Below, in pieces: positions 1 through 9,692 of a stretch of DNA of 27,542 nt. Position numbers and translations under genes: made by a program. How positions within the stretch are numbered: position 1 is the stretch's first letter; every line of letters starts with the position of its first letter. Source of the stretch: Deltaproteobacteria bacterium (GTDB taxonomy: Bacteria > Desulfobacterota > Syntrophia > Syntrophales > UBA5619); NCBI GenBank assembly GCA_026388345.1, contig JAPLJY010000310.1, positions 1 to 27,542 on the forward strand, read 5' to 3'. The notes beneath the pieces are model-generated. The model was not told the DNA's origin, ran no database searches, and worked only from the letters and a program-made list of their open reading frames with translations.

Positions 1-779
1 GAAAAGTTTTTGATTCCAAACCGGGAATACCAGATTCGATTTCATTGGCAACGCGAAAGGGATCCCGTCTGCGAAAGCGATCGGCGAGAAGGTGGGAAGC
101 ACAATAACTGCAACGGTATGGACAGCCCCGGGAGGTCAGGAGGGATGTAATCCCGCTGACGGGTGAGATCGAAGGCAGGGTAGGGGTATGAATCGAGATT
201 CTGAACATCGGGAAGGAAAGGCATATCCATGCCCAAGAGATCCTTCAGAAGAGGGGGGAGGGATAATTCACCCGGTCCCGACAGGCAGAAATCCGCCCCG
301 GAAAGGGATGCATGCCGCGGGCAGAGGGTCACATAATTTCCACCAAGAACAACCGGCACGCCGGGATAGGTCATCTTTAGAAGCGAGATGATGTCGAAGA
401 GACCTGGATACCAGTAGGTCATCATAGATGTAATCAAGATGACGTCAGGTTTGGAGATCGGCTTCAAAGTGTTGAGAAAAACGCGCGGGGTCATGCCAAA
501 ACGGTGGAAATTCCGGGGGATCGATTTCAGCGCTGTCGGCTTCGGGATTCGTTCTGCCGCGTAGGATCCCTCTCCGGAAGATTTTCTTTTAGGCATCCGG
601 ACATGAGGCTCATGGCACATATCCGGATGATCCGGTTCAAGACAATCGATCCATGAAATACGAACCCCATTTACCCGGAGAAGGGACGCCAAGGAGAGAA
701 GCCCCAGTGGCTTGTACCAGAGGTCATATGCGGAAAAATCATAGATCCAGGGGTTGATGAGGAGAATGTAGCGATTCAT
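1..779 (-). CDS. B12-binding domain radical SAM protein, partial, apparent frameshift
   Basis: The frame from the ATG at 779 encodes a cobalamin-binding-like N-terminal domain: hydrophobic start MNRYILLINPW, then PLGLLSLASLLRVNG, VPVVLGGNY and the GPGE stretch. This is followed by YPAFDL...RDYIP, which in this family leads directly into the radical SAM cluster. That frame then runs into unrelated residues and stops at 42. In the next frame, from about 142 down to base 1, the expected continuation appears: LTSRGCPYRCSYC, with cluster Cys codons at 122-124, 110-112 and 101-103, then ASHLLADRFRRRDPFRVANE. One extra base or two missing bases in 138-146 would explain the break, either as a real mutation or a sequence error. 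The gene continues past the left edge. No clear Shine-Dalgarno precedes 779. The substrate cannot be told; such proteins commonly act as methyltransferases or oxidoreductases on complex substrates. Confidence 0.8.
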
Positions 780-916
780 AAATTAACGATTAACACATAT
801 TGGCCGGGATGACAATCTCTCGGAGAAACGTGTCAATATGTTCATGTATATGTTAATATTATATTGTCCAATTAATAGTTATTATATAAAGAATAGTCAA
901 ATGACACTCAGTTACA

Positions 917-1021
917 TTAGACAGTATAAAAATATATCTTGACAAATCCGTTTGAATTGTATAAATAAGAACGCAAAAGGGGTGATTCCCTGAGCCGATC
1001 AATCGATAATATACTGTCTAA
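917..1021. repeat. 12-bp perfect inverted repeat bracketing the cyclase promoter
   Basis: TTAGACAGTATA at 917-928 is the exact reverse complement of TATACTGTCTAA at 1010-1021. The arm centres are 93 bp apart and the promoter lies between them. The right arm ends 4 bp before the ribosome binding site GGAGA (1026-1030). The likely reading is a two-site operator for a dimeric regulator, possibly the MerR-type protein encoded next to it. Alternatively these are terminal inverted repeats of a 105-bp miniature element; I see no convincing target-site duplication at its edges. Confidence 0.65.
939..965 (+). promoter_or_regulatory. Probable sigma-70 promoter of the cyclase gene
   Basis: A perfect -35 TTGACA lies at 939-944 and a -10-like TATAAA at 960-965. 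The spacer is 15 bp, shorter than ideal. It reads towards the cyclase start at 1038 and lies between the two arms of the inverted repeat, so a protein bound there could control it. Confidence 0.55.
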
Positions 1022-1037
1022 ATATGGAGAGCTGATC

Positions 1038-2639
1038 ATGGCTGAGCCGGAGAAAGCGGATTTAATCAGCAGCATTGCCGTACTGGCCAGGACGGGTCTA
1101 TCGCGTGCAACTCTGAATAATTATATAAAAATGGGAATGATCCCTGCGCCGATCGTGAAAAAACCGAAGGATTCGTCTATCAAGGCAAAACAGATTGGCT
1201 ATTTCCATGATTCTATATGGGGTACGATCGATAAAATTAAACTGTATAAAAAGGAGGGCCGTTCCATGAAAGAAATAAGTTCGCTGTTGTCTTTGAAAAC
1301 CAACGGGTCTGCCGGAGAGCGTTTACCCGAGATCTCGGAAAATGATGCGGGGACGTTCAGCGAAAAAGGATATGCCGTGAACGGCCATGGGGAAATTCTT
1401 GAAAAAGAACCTTACAGTGAAGAGATGAATCGACGAGAAGCGCAGGATATGCCCATTCCGGAAACAAATGATATTCAACTGACAATCCAAGAACTTCAAT
1501 ATCCGGCTTATCTGATCAACAATAAATTCGAAATCGAATGGATTAATCCGGAGGCAGAGAAAATTGTTTTCGGACGAAGTATCCGTTCCATAAAAACCGC
1601 CGAAGCGAGAAATATATTTCGCTTGCTGATCGATATGGATTCATTTTTGGAGTCTCACCGGCCGATGGTCGATTTTCATATGTCCATGTTTGCCAAGAGA
1701 TTTCAAAAAAAGGATATTGATAAACTCTATCCCGCCATTACAAAAAACGAAATTTGTATGCTTGCGGATCTTTATGACCATACGGATGATCCATCTTCTC
1801 CTGACGCTTTCAAAGCCTATATGAATCTATCCGGTGATCCAGAAACGATATATCAAGCGCATACCATACGATTTCGTGAGGGAATCTTATGCGTGTACGC
1901 CCCAGCAGAAAAGATGATGCAAGGTGTTTTGGAATTGCTTTCCCGGAGAGGAAGGTTGATCCATGATCTACTCAAGCAACGTCTGCCGACCCACATTTAT
2001 TTTGCGGTTATGGTTGCCGATCTTCAGGACTCCGTCCGGATTTGTGCTGAACTGCCTCCCGAAGAATATTTTGCCCTGATCAACCAGATCTGGAAAAGTA
2101 TGGAAGGTTCTTTTAGGAAGTATTACGGCACATACGGGAAACATACCGGCGACGGTTTTGTCTATTATTTTCTCAGGGATTGTGATTCAAATTATATCAT
2201 GAATGCCATTCTCTGCGCTATGGAGTTGAGGGAAAGTATGAAGAAGTTGAGCAATGAATGGAAAATCAACAAGGGGTGGTTTAATGATTTGTTTCTGAAC
2301 ATCGGGATCAACGAAGGAGAAGAATATTTCGGAATGATCCCGTCGGCACCCTCGATTGAATTTACGGCGCTCGGTGATTCCGTGAATTATGCCGGACGTT
2401 TGTCGGACCTTGCGCGTTATGGTTCCATCTGGACGACAAAAAATCTAATGAACCGGTTGAGTGAAGAGGAAAGAAAGAAAGTGCGCTACGGTATTCACCG
2501 AAAAGATAACGACCGGGATGTTCTGGTCGAAAATGTCTTTTCACGAGTTATGGATCTTGTGCCAAAGGACAGTCCCAAATACATAAAATGCATGGATATC
2601 GCCACCCTTCCCGTGACAGAGGTGCTCAACTTCCGTTAA
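1038..2639 (+). CDS. MerR-type HTH / PAS / class III adenylate cyclase fusion protein
   Basis: This 533-residue protein probably makes cAMP from ATP. Residues 9-85 resemble a MerR-family winged helix-turn-helix (LARTGLSRATLNNYIKMGMI, then YFHDSIWGTIDKIKLYKKEGRSMKEI). Residues 150-180 look like the start of a PAS or MmyB-like sensor (YPAYLINNKFEIEWINPEAE). Residues 190-310 are not recognised. Residues 320-490 form a class III nucleotidyl cyclase domain with the catalytic set intact: metal Asp328 and Asp372 (KHTGDGF), purine-contacting Lys368 and Thr443, and transition-state Asn450 and Arg454 in GDSVNYAGRL. The Lys/Thr pair points to ATP rather than GTP. No membrane segment or signal peptide is seen. 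GGAGA at 1026-1030 supports the start. A DNA-binding head on a cyclase is uncommon and suggests either a regulator with enzymatic output or a DNA-tethered cyclase. Domain calls are firm for the cyclase, moderate for the HTH and tentative for the PAS. Confidence 0.88.
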   Translation: MAEPEKADLISSIAVLARTGLSRATLNNYIKMGMIPAPIVKKPKDSSIKAKQIGYFHDSIWGTIDKIKLYKKEGRSMKEISSLLSLKTNGSAGERLPEISENDAGTFSEKGYAVNGHGEILEKEPYSEEMNRREAQDMPIPETNDIQLTIQELQYPAYLINNKFEIEWINPEAEKIVFGRSIRSIKTAEARNIFRLLIDMDSFLESHRPMVDFHMSMFAKRFQKKDIDKLYPAITKNEICMLADLYDHTDDPSSPDAFKAYMNLSGDPETIYQAHTIRFREGILCVYAPAEKMMQGVLELLSRRGRLIHDLLKQRLPTHIYFAVMVADLQDSVRICAELPPEEYFALINQIWKSMEGSFRKYYGTYGKHTGDGFVYYFLRDCDSNYIMNAILCAMELRESMKKLSNEWKINKGWFNDLFLNIGINEGEEYFGMIPSAPSIEFTALGDSVNYAGRLSDLARYGSIWTTKNLMNRLSEEERKKVRYGIHRKDNDRDVLVENVFSRVMDLVPKDSPKYIKCMDIATLPVTEVLNFR

Positions 2640-2655
2640 AGAAATGCGTACCACG

Positions 2656-2797
2656 ATGGCTGTGTAAAAAATCCACTTGCTGCGTTGCGCTTCCTCCTTT
2701 GTCATTGCGGCGCACGAAAAGTACGTCTCACTCCTCAAGAGTCGAACGCCTTGCCTCTGAAGCCATTTCCGAAGCCTTCAACAAAGATCCCGAGAAT
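2656..2797. repeat. Degenerate intergenic repeat element
   Basis: This non-coding stretch between the cyclase gene and dtd reads on the opposite strand as a short open frame beginning MRSETYFSCAAMTKEEAQRS. The outer part (GGCTGTGTAAAAAATCC at 2657-2673), the centre (CTGCGTTGCGCTTCCTCC and an imperfect stem around 2711-2726) and the far end (ACGCCTTGCCTCTGAAG, 2746-2762) match my recollection of a roughly 130-150 bp intergenic repeat that is frequent in Geobacter and Syntrophus-type genomes. A related end is found inverted at 27511-27542. The function is unknown. Identification of the family is from memory and needs a genome-wide search. Confidence 0.5.
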
Positions 2798-2801
2798 TAG
2801 C

Positions 2802-2830
2802 TTGATGCCGATAGGGTTTGTTGCTAACAT
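2802..2830 (+). promoter_or_regulatory. Possible promoter of dtd
   Basis: TTGATG (2802-2807) and TAACAT (2825-2830) are separated by 17 bp, each matching consensus at four of six positions. They lie just downstream of the repeat and 25 bp before the dtd start at 2855. Confidence 0.4.
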
Positions 2831-2854
2831 ATTATGTTCATCAAGGCGGGTGAC

Positions 2855-3304
2855 ATGCGTTCTGTAGTACAGAGGGTTGACAGAGTTAGGGTCCACATCG
2901 GCGACAAACGGATATCCGAAATCGAAAAAGGCCTCCTAGTTCTTCTCGGGATTGAAAAAGGGGACCTGGAAAACGATGCGGATTATCTCTCCGACAAGAT
3001 CATGAATCTCCGGATTTTTGAAGACGAAATGGGAAAGATGAATCTCTCTCTGCTCGATATCCGTGGGGAAATGCTGGTGGTTTCCCAGTTCACCCTTCTG
3101 GGAGATTGCCGGAAGGGGAGAAGGCCCTCTTTTACAGGGGCGGAGAATCCGGATCGCGCCCGTATGCTTTGCGATTACTTCATCCAGAAAACAAAGAAGA
3201 AAATCGGTCATGTGGCTCAGGGTGAATTTCAGGCCATGATGTCCATCGAGCTGATCAACAACGGACCGGTTACGATGCTTTTGGATAGCAGACGAATATT
3301 TTAG
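2855..3304 (+). CDS. dtd: D-aminoacyl-tRNA deacylase (DTD)
   Basis: A 149-residue protein of the usual DTD length. The enzyme hydrolyses D-amino acids from mischarged tRNAs in the cytoplasm and so keeps D-residues out of translation. The family signatures are clear: start MRSVVQRVDRVRVHIG, the motif SQFTLLGDCRKGRRPSF, and near the C-terminus NNGPVT, which carries the Gly-cisPro active-site motif. The frame is open back to an ATG at 2834, but family members start at MRSVVQRV and an AAGGCGGG stretch (2843-2850) precedes 2855, so the later start is preferred. The gene has a possible promoter of its own. It stands 79 bp before the DUF1285 gene and may be read together with it. Confidence 0.95.
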   Translation: MRSVVQRVDRVRVHIGDKRISEIEKGLLVLLGIEKGDLENDADYLSDKIMNLRIFEDEMGKMNLSLLDIRGEMLVVSQFTLLGDCRKGRRPSFTGAENPDRARMLCDYFIQKTKKKIGHVAQGEFQAMMSIELINNGPVTMLLDSRRIF

Positions 3305-3383
3305 AATAAACATGGCCGGTAACGGCAATGGGTTTGAATAAAAAAAGGAAATACGGGAGTAACGGTTTTTTACGGGAGCGTCA

Positions 3384-5343
<1,960 letters not shown>

Positions 5344-5344
5344 C

Positions 5345-8300
5345 ATGAAGCACGCCGATTTCGTTCATCTTCACGTTCATACTCAGTACAGCCTGCTGGA
5401 CGGAACGATTCGTCTCGACGATCTTTTCCAGAAGGCGAAGGAATATCAAATGCCGGCCGTGGCCATGACCGATCACGGCAATCTCTACGGTACGATCGAT
5501 TTTTACAAGCACGCCTATCGGTATGGAATCAAGCCGATCATCGGCTGCGAAATGTACGTCGCCCCCAAAAGCCGTTTCGACAAGAACGGTTATGGAATCG
5601 GAGAGACCGCACATCACCTGATCGTTCTGGCCCGCAATATGCAAGGATACCGGAATCTCATGAAATTATCGACCGCGGGATTTCTGGACGGTTTTTACTA
5701 CCGGCCGCGGGTAGACAAGGAGCTCCTGAAACAATACCATGAGGGGCTGATCGGCTTGAGTGCCTGCCTGCACGGCGAAATTGCATCCCATCTGCTCCGG
5801 GGAAATTCAACAGAAGCCGACCGGGCGGCGGAGCAGTACCGGAATATTTTCGGCGAGGGAAATTACTTTGTTGAAATCATGGAAAACGGCCTTCCCGAAC
5901 AGAAAAAAGCCAATCAGGGGTTGATCGAACTCAGCCGCAGAATCGGGTTGCCCCTGGTGGCAACGAACGATTGTCATTATCTGAAGCAGGAGGATGCCGA
6001 GGCGCATGAGGTTCTGCTCTGCATTCAAACCGGTAAAACAATAGAAGATACAGACCGGATGCGGTTTGGAACCGATCAGTTTTATTTCCGCTCCCCTGAC
6101 GAAATGAAACGTTTGTTTTCATACTGCCCCGAGGCCATCGAAAATACGGTCCAAATCGCTGAAAAATGCAATCTCACCCTAGAATTTGGCAAATTTTTCC
6201 TGCCCAATTTTGAGATCAATCCTGATGAAACCCTGGATGAGCGTCTGAAAAAGGCGGCGCGGGAAGGTCTCGCGATGATTCTCCCGAATATCCTGCGGGG
6301 GGAGAACGGAAAACCCCGGGAGGTATATGAAAAGAGGCTCCATCAGGAGCTGGAGATGATCCGTTCCATGGGTTTTGCCGGATATTTTCTCATCGTTGCC
6401 GATTTCATCGATTACGCCAGGAAGAAAAACATCCCGGTGGGACCAGGCAGAGGTTCGGCCGCCGGAAGCCTCGTCGCATATGCGATCGGGATCACCAGCA
6501 TCGATCCTATTCATTACAACCTGTTTTTCGAAAGATTCCTCAATCCTGACCGGATCAGCATGCCGGATATCGACACCGATTTCTGCCCGGAAGGACGGGA
6601 TGAGATCATCCGATACGTAACGAAAAAATACGGGAGCGACAAGGTATCCCAGATCATCACCTTCGGGAAAATGCAGGCAAGGGCCGTCATCCGGGATGTC
6701 GGCAGGGCGATGAGCATTCCCTACGGCGAGGTGGATCGTATTGCCAAACTGATTCCCAACGTCCTCAACATCAAATTGGATGAGGCGATCAAGCGGGAAC
6801 CCCGGCTGAAAGAAGAGCAAAAGGGCAATCCCCGGATCAAGAAACTTCTTGATCTTTCCCTGGCCCTGGAAGGGTTGAACCGCCATTCCTCGACCCACGC
6901 GGCGGGGGTTGTGATCTCTGATCTGCCTCTGGTGGACCGAATCCCCCTGTGTAAAAGTCCCAAGGAGGATGTCGTTACGCAGTTTGCCATGAACGAAATC
7001 TCCGAGGTGGGGCTGACGAAATTTGATTTTCTCGGACTGAAAACCCTGACCGTCATCAAAGACTCCCTCGGCTTTGTCCGCGAGGGGCGGGGGGTTGTTG
7101 TCGATCTCGCAAACCTTCCGCTCGATGACCGGCAGACATATGAATTGCTCATGCGGGGCGATACCGATGGGATTTTCCAGCTCGAAAGTTCCGGAATGAA
7201 GGATGTTCTGGTCCGGATGAAACCGGACTGTATTGAAGACGTCATCGCCCTGATTGCTCTGTATCGCCCCGGTCCCATGGACAATATTCCAGAATTCATC
7301 GCGAGAAAGCAGGGCAAGACAAAGATCGTATACGAGGCGCCCGAACTGGAGGCAATTCTGAAGGAGACTTATGGGATCATCGTCTATCAGGAACAGGTGA
7401 TGCAGATCGCCGTGGCAATCGGCGGGTATGCCCTGTCCGAGGCGGATATCCTCCGCAAGGTCATGAGCAAGAAGAAAACCGAGGAGATGGAGGGCAAGGA
7501 AAAACCGAAATTTCTGGCAGGGGCGCGGAAGAAGAAGATTCCTGAGGCAAAGGCCTCAAGAATATGGGAACAGATGGAGACCTTCGGGAAGTACGGTTTC
7601 AACAAATCGCACAGCACCGCTTATGCGATCATTTCTTATCAGACGGCCTATCTTAAAGCCCATTACCCGGCGGAATTCATGGCGGCGCTGCTGACCAGCG
7701 AGAAGGACAACAGGGACAAGATCATCAACCATATCGGCAGTTGCCGGGAGATGGGGATCAACGTCCTTCCGCCCGACATCAATGAATCAATGAGTGATTT
7801 CAGTGTCGTGGGCGAGCATATCCGTTTCGGACTTGCGGCGGTCAAGAATGTCGGCGTCGGTGCGATTGAGTCTATCATTGTCGTCCGGGAGTCTGGTGGA
7901 CCCTTCCGATCCATTGTCGATTTCTGCGACCGGGTTGATCCGCGAAAGTCGAATAAAAGGGTGGTCGAAAGTCTGATCAAATGTGGGGCGTTCGACTCAA
8001 CGGGGCACAAGCGGCGGCAGTTGATGACCTACTGCGAAGAGATCATGGACAAGGCGCAGAAACGCCAGCGGGAAAGGGCCAGCGGTCAGGCGAACCTTCT
8101 GGAACAGTTCGAACAGACGGACCGTACGCCTGAAAACGGAGGCGGTTCGGATGACGGCCTCCCCGACATGCCCGAGTGGGATCACAAGGAACTGCTGGCG
8201 AACGAAAAAGAGACGATCGGTTTTTATATTACGGGACATCCCCTGTCGCGCTATGCCGACCGTTTGGCGATGATCGTGACGGCGGATTCCTCTAACCTTG

Positions 8301-8809
8301 CCGCCAAGACCGATCGAGAAGCCCTGATCCTGGCCGGTGTCGTCAGCAGTATCCGTGAGGTTCAAACCCGGCGGAAAGAAACGATGGCTTACATCACGTT
8401 CGAGGATCTGAAGGGATCCACAACCGTGATCTTTTTCCCCGAAATCTACAAGGGCAGCTACGATCTCCTGCATGGCGAGGATCCGCTTCTGGTGAAGGGA
8501 ACCGTTGATATCGGGGAAGACAGCGTCAAGGTGATAGCCGCAGAGGCAACGCTTCTGGCAACGGCTGCCGAAAAACCGTATCACGCGGCTTATTTTACGA
8601 TTGATGTAAATCGATTCGCCGAGGATATTGAGACCCTCTCCCGATGTCTTCGACAACACGGTGGAAAGCAGGAGGGTTATATCAAACTGATCGAAGACAA
8701 AAGCGAGACGGTGATCTTTCTGGGGGAGGATATGAGACTGGACTTAACCCTGCCCTTGAGAAAGGAAGCCGAACAGATTCTTGGAGTCGGTGCAATACAA
8801 TTTGTGTAG
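5345..8809 (+). CDS. dnaE: DNA polymerase III subunit alpha
   Basis: The catalytic subunit of the replicative polymerase, 1154 residues, the usual size of a DnaE1-type protein. The order is an N-terminal PHP domain with largely intact metal motifs (HLHVHTQYSLLDG with His10/His12, MTDHGNLYG with Asp43/His44, NDCHYL), the C-family polymerase core (GPGRGSAAGSLVAYAIG; PDIDTDF with Asp408/Asp410; Asp561 in FDFLGLKTL), the helix-hairpin-helix region (FGKYGFNKSHSTAYA), and a C-terminal OB fold from about residue 990 (ILAGVVSSIREVQTRRKE). The start is 1 bp after the guaB stop with only a weak ribosome binding site, so it is probably translated by coupling. The intact PHP metal residues are compatible with PHP-borne exonuclease activity, as in Thermus-type enzymes, but this is inference. 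No intein was seen. Confidence 0.98.
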   Translation: MKHADFVHLHVHTQYSLLDGTIRLDDLFQKAKEYQMPAVAMTDHGNLYGTIDFYKHAYRYGIKPIIGCEMYVAPKSRFDKNGYGIGETAHHLIVLARNMQGYRNLMKLSTAGFLDGFYYRPRVDKELLKQYHEGLIGLSACLHGEIASHLLRGNSTEADRAAEQYRNIFGEGNYFVEIMENGLPEQKKANQGLIELSRRIGLPLVATNDCHYLKQEDAEAHEVLLCIQTGKTIEDTDRMRFGTDQFYFRSPDEMKRLFSYCPEAIENTVQIAEKCNLTLEFGKFFLPNFEINPDETLDERLKKAAREGLAMILPNILRGENGKPREVYEKRLHQELEMIRSMGFAGYFLIVADFIDYARKKNIPVGPGRGSAAGSLVAYAIGITSIDPIHYNLFFERFLNPDRISMPDIDTDFCPEGRDEIIRYVTKKYGSDKVSQIITFGKMQARAVIRDVGRAMSIPYGEVDRIAKLIPNVLNIKLDEAIKREPRLKEEQKGNPRIKKLLDLSLALEGLNRHSSTHAAGVVISDLPLVDRIPLCKSPKEDVVTQFAMNEISEVGLTKFDFLGLKTLTVIKDSLGFVREGRGVVVDLANLPLDDRQTYELLMRGDTDGIFQLESSGMKDVLVRMKPDCIEDVIALIALYRPGPMDNIPEFIARKQGKTKIVYEAPELEAILKETYGIIVYQEQVMQIAVAIGGYALSEADILRKVMSKKKTEEMEGKEKPKFLAGARKKKIPEAKASRIWEQMETFGKYGFNKSHSTAYAIISYQTAYLKAHYPAEFMAALLTSEKDNRDKIINHIGSCREMGINVLPPDINESMSDFSVVGEHIRFGLAAVKNVGVGAIESIIVVRESGGPFRSIVDFCDRVDPRKSNKRVVESLIKCGAFDSTGHKRRQLMTYCEEIMDKAQKRQRERASGQANLLEQFEQTDRTPENGGGSDDGLPDMPEWDHKELLANEKETIGFYITGHPLSRYADRLAMIVTADSSNLAAKTDREALILAGVVSSIREVQTRRKETMAYITFEDLKGSTTVIFFPEIYKGSYDLLHGEDPLLVKGTVDIGEDSVKVIAAEATLLATAAEKPYHAAYFTIDVNRFAEDIETLSRCLRQHGGKQEGYIKLIEDKSETVIFLGEDMRLDLTLPLRKEAEQILGVGAIQFV

Positions 8810-8830
8810 CCTTTTGGGTGGATTTCATAC

Positions 8831-9571
8831 ATGGAGCAATATCCTGCGGACTATCGTGATAGAACCTATCGCAACTGGACAATAAAGAACCACCTGATAG
8901 GATTCAATGTAACCGTTCGAGAAACGGATCTATTCATCAGTGCTGATACTAACCTGACCTCTATCGCACTTGCCTCTGTCCATCGACTTCGTTCATCCCT
9001 TGAATCCTATATCACCGCACATCGTGAATTTTTGACATCCCTGACCCCGGTTGTATATGACGAATGGGCACCGGAAATCGTCCGCGAGATGATGCGGGCT
9101 TCCGCAAAAGCAGGGGTCGGTCCCATGGCGGCCGTTGCGGGCGCCATGGCGGAGCACGTCGGGCGTGATCTTCTTCTTCATACGCGGAACGTGATCATCG
9201 AAAATGGTGGTGATATCTACTTGAAATCAATTAATGATGTGCTTGTTGGTCTGTTTGCGGGAAGATCGCCGCTGAGTGGTCGTGTGTCGATCAAGGTCCG
9301 GAAAGAGGAGATGCCTCTCGGCGTCTGCACATCATCCGGAACGGTAGGGCATTCATTGAGCTTCGGTCGCACCGATGCTTGTTGCGTCAAGTCTGGATCG
9401 GTTGCGCTTGCCGATGCCGCAGCAACGGCTATCGGAAATATCGTCAAATCGAAGAAGGATCTTCAGAATGGGCTGAAGACCGGTATGAAGATCGAAGGCG
9501 TTCTGGGGATGGTGATCATCATCGGCGATCAATTGGGTGTGGTAGGTGATATTGAACTGGTAAAGGAATAA
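8831..9571 (+). CDS. UPF0280 (ApbE-like) family protein
   Basis: This 246-residue protein matches the UPF0280/COG2122 family, distantly related to ApbE flavin transferases. The blocks seen are NVTVRETDLFISAD, GVGPMAAVAGAMAEHVG, IENGGDIYL, and GVCTSSGTVGHSLSFGRTDAC. The role is not established; members are found mainly in anaerobes and archaea, and a link to flavin or cofactor chemistry is suggested only by the fold. It lies 21 bp after dnaE and is probably its transcriptional partner. GGTGGA about 9 bp before the ATG is a weak ribosome binding site. No signal peptide or membrane segment is seen, unlike exported ApbE. Confidence 0.88.
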   Translation: MEQYPADYRDRTYRNWTIKNHLIGFNVTVRETDLFISADTNLTSIALASVHRLRSSLESYITAHREFLTSLTPVVYDEWAPEIVREMMRASAKAGVGPMAAVAGAMAEHVGRDLLLHTRNVIIENGGDIYLKSINDVLVGLFAGRSPLSGRVSIKVRKEEMPLGVCTSSGTVGHSLSFGRTDACCVKSGSVALADAAATAIGNIVKSKKDLQNGLKTGMKIEGVLGMVIIIGDQLGVVGDIELVKE

Positions 9572-9692
9572 ACAGCACTCAAAAAATCTCCACGATCGTT
9601 AGTTTACATAACATATCTTATAAGCCATTATTCGGAATGTTGTGTAGGGGGAAGAAACCGATCCATAGCTCTCTGCTTTGATAAAAAAAGCA

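Larger units (their letters stand above)
780..1037. other. AT-rich divergent intergenic region
   Basis: This region separates the minus-strand radical SAM gene from the plus-strand cyclase gene. It is far more AT-rich than the flanking genes and has no credible coding frame. It holds the cyclase promoter (939-965), a perfect 12-bp inverted repeat (917-928 and 1010-1021), and an imperfect third copy of the half-site at 862-873. I could not assign a convincing promoter to the leftward gene. Confidence 0.7.

Noticed and set aside
2541..2738. Short minus-strand frame starting MRSETYFSCAAMTKEEAQRS
   Set aside because: It is the translation of the intergenic repeat; such frames are common artefacts.
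3315..3326. GCCG-GTAA-CGGC hairpin after dtd as a terminator
   Set aside because: The stem is only 4 bp and an A-rich run, not a T-run, follows on the plus strand.
5345..8809. Intein or split in dnaE
   Set aside because: All domains follow in normal order with the usual length; no intein blocks are seen.
9572..9692. Terminator between the convergent UPF0280 and chaperone genes
   Set aside because: There is a T-run on the minus strand just after the chaperone stop (complement of AAAAAAA near 9682-9689), but no stable stem precedes it.
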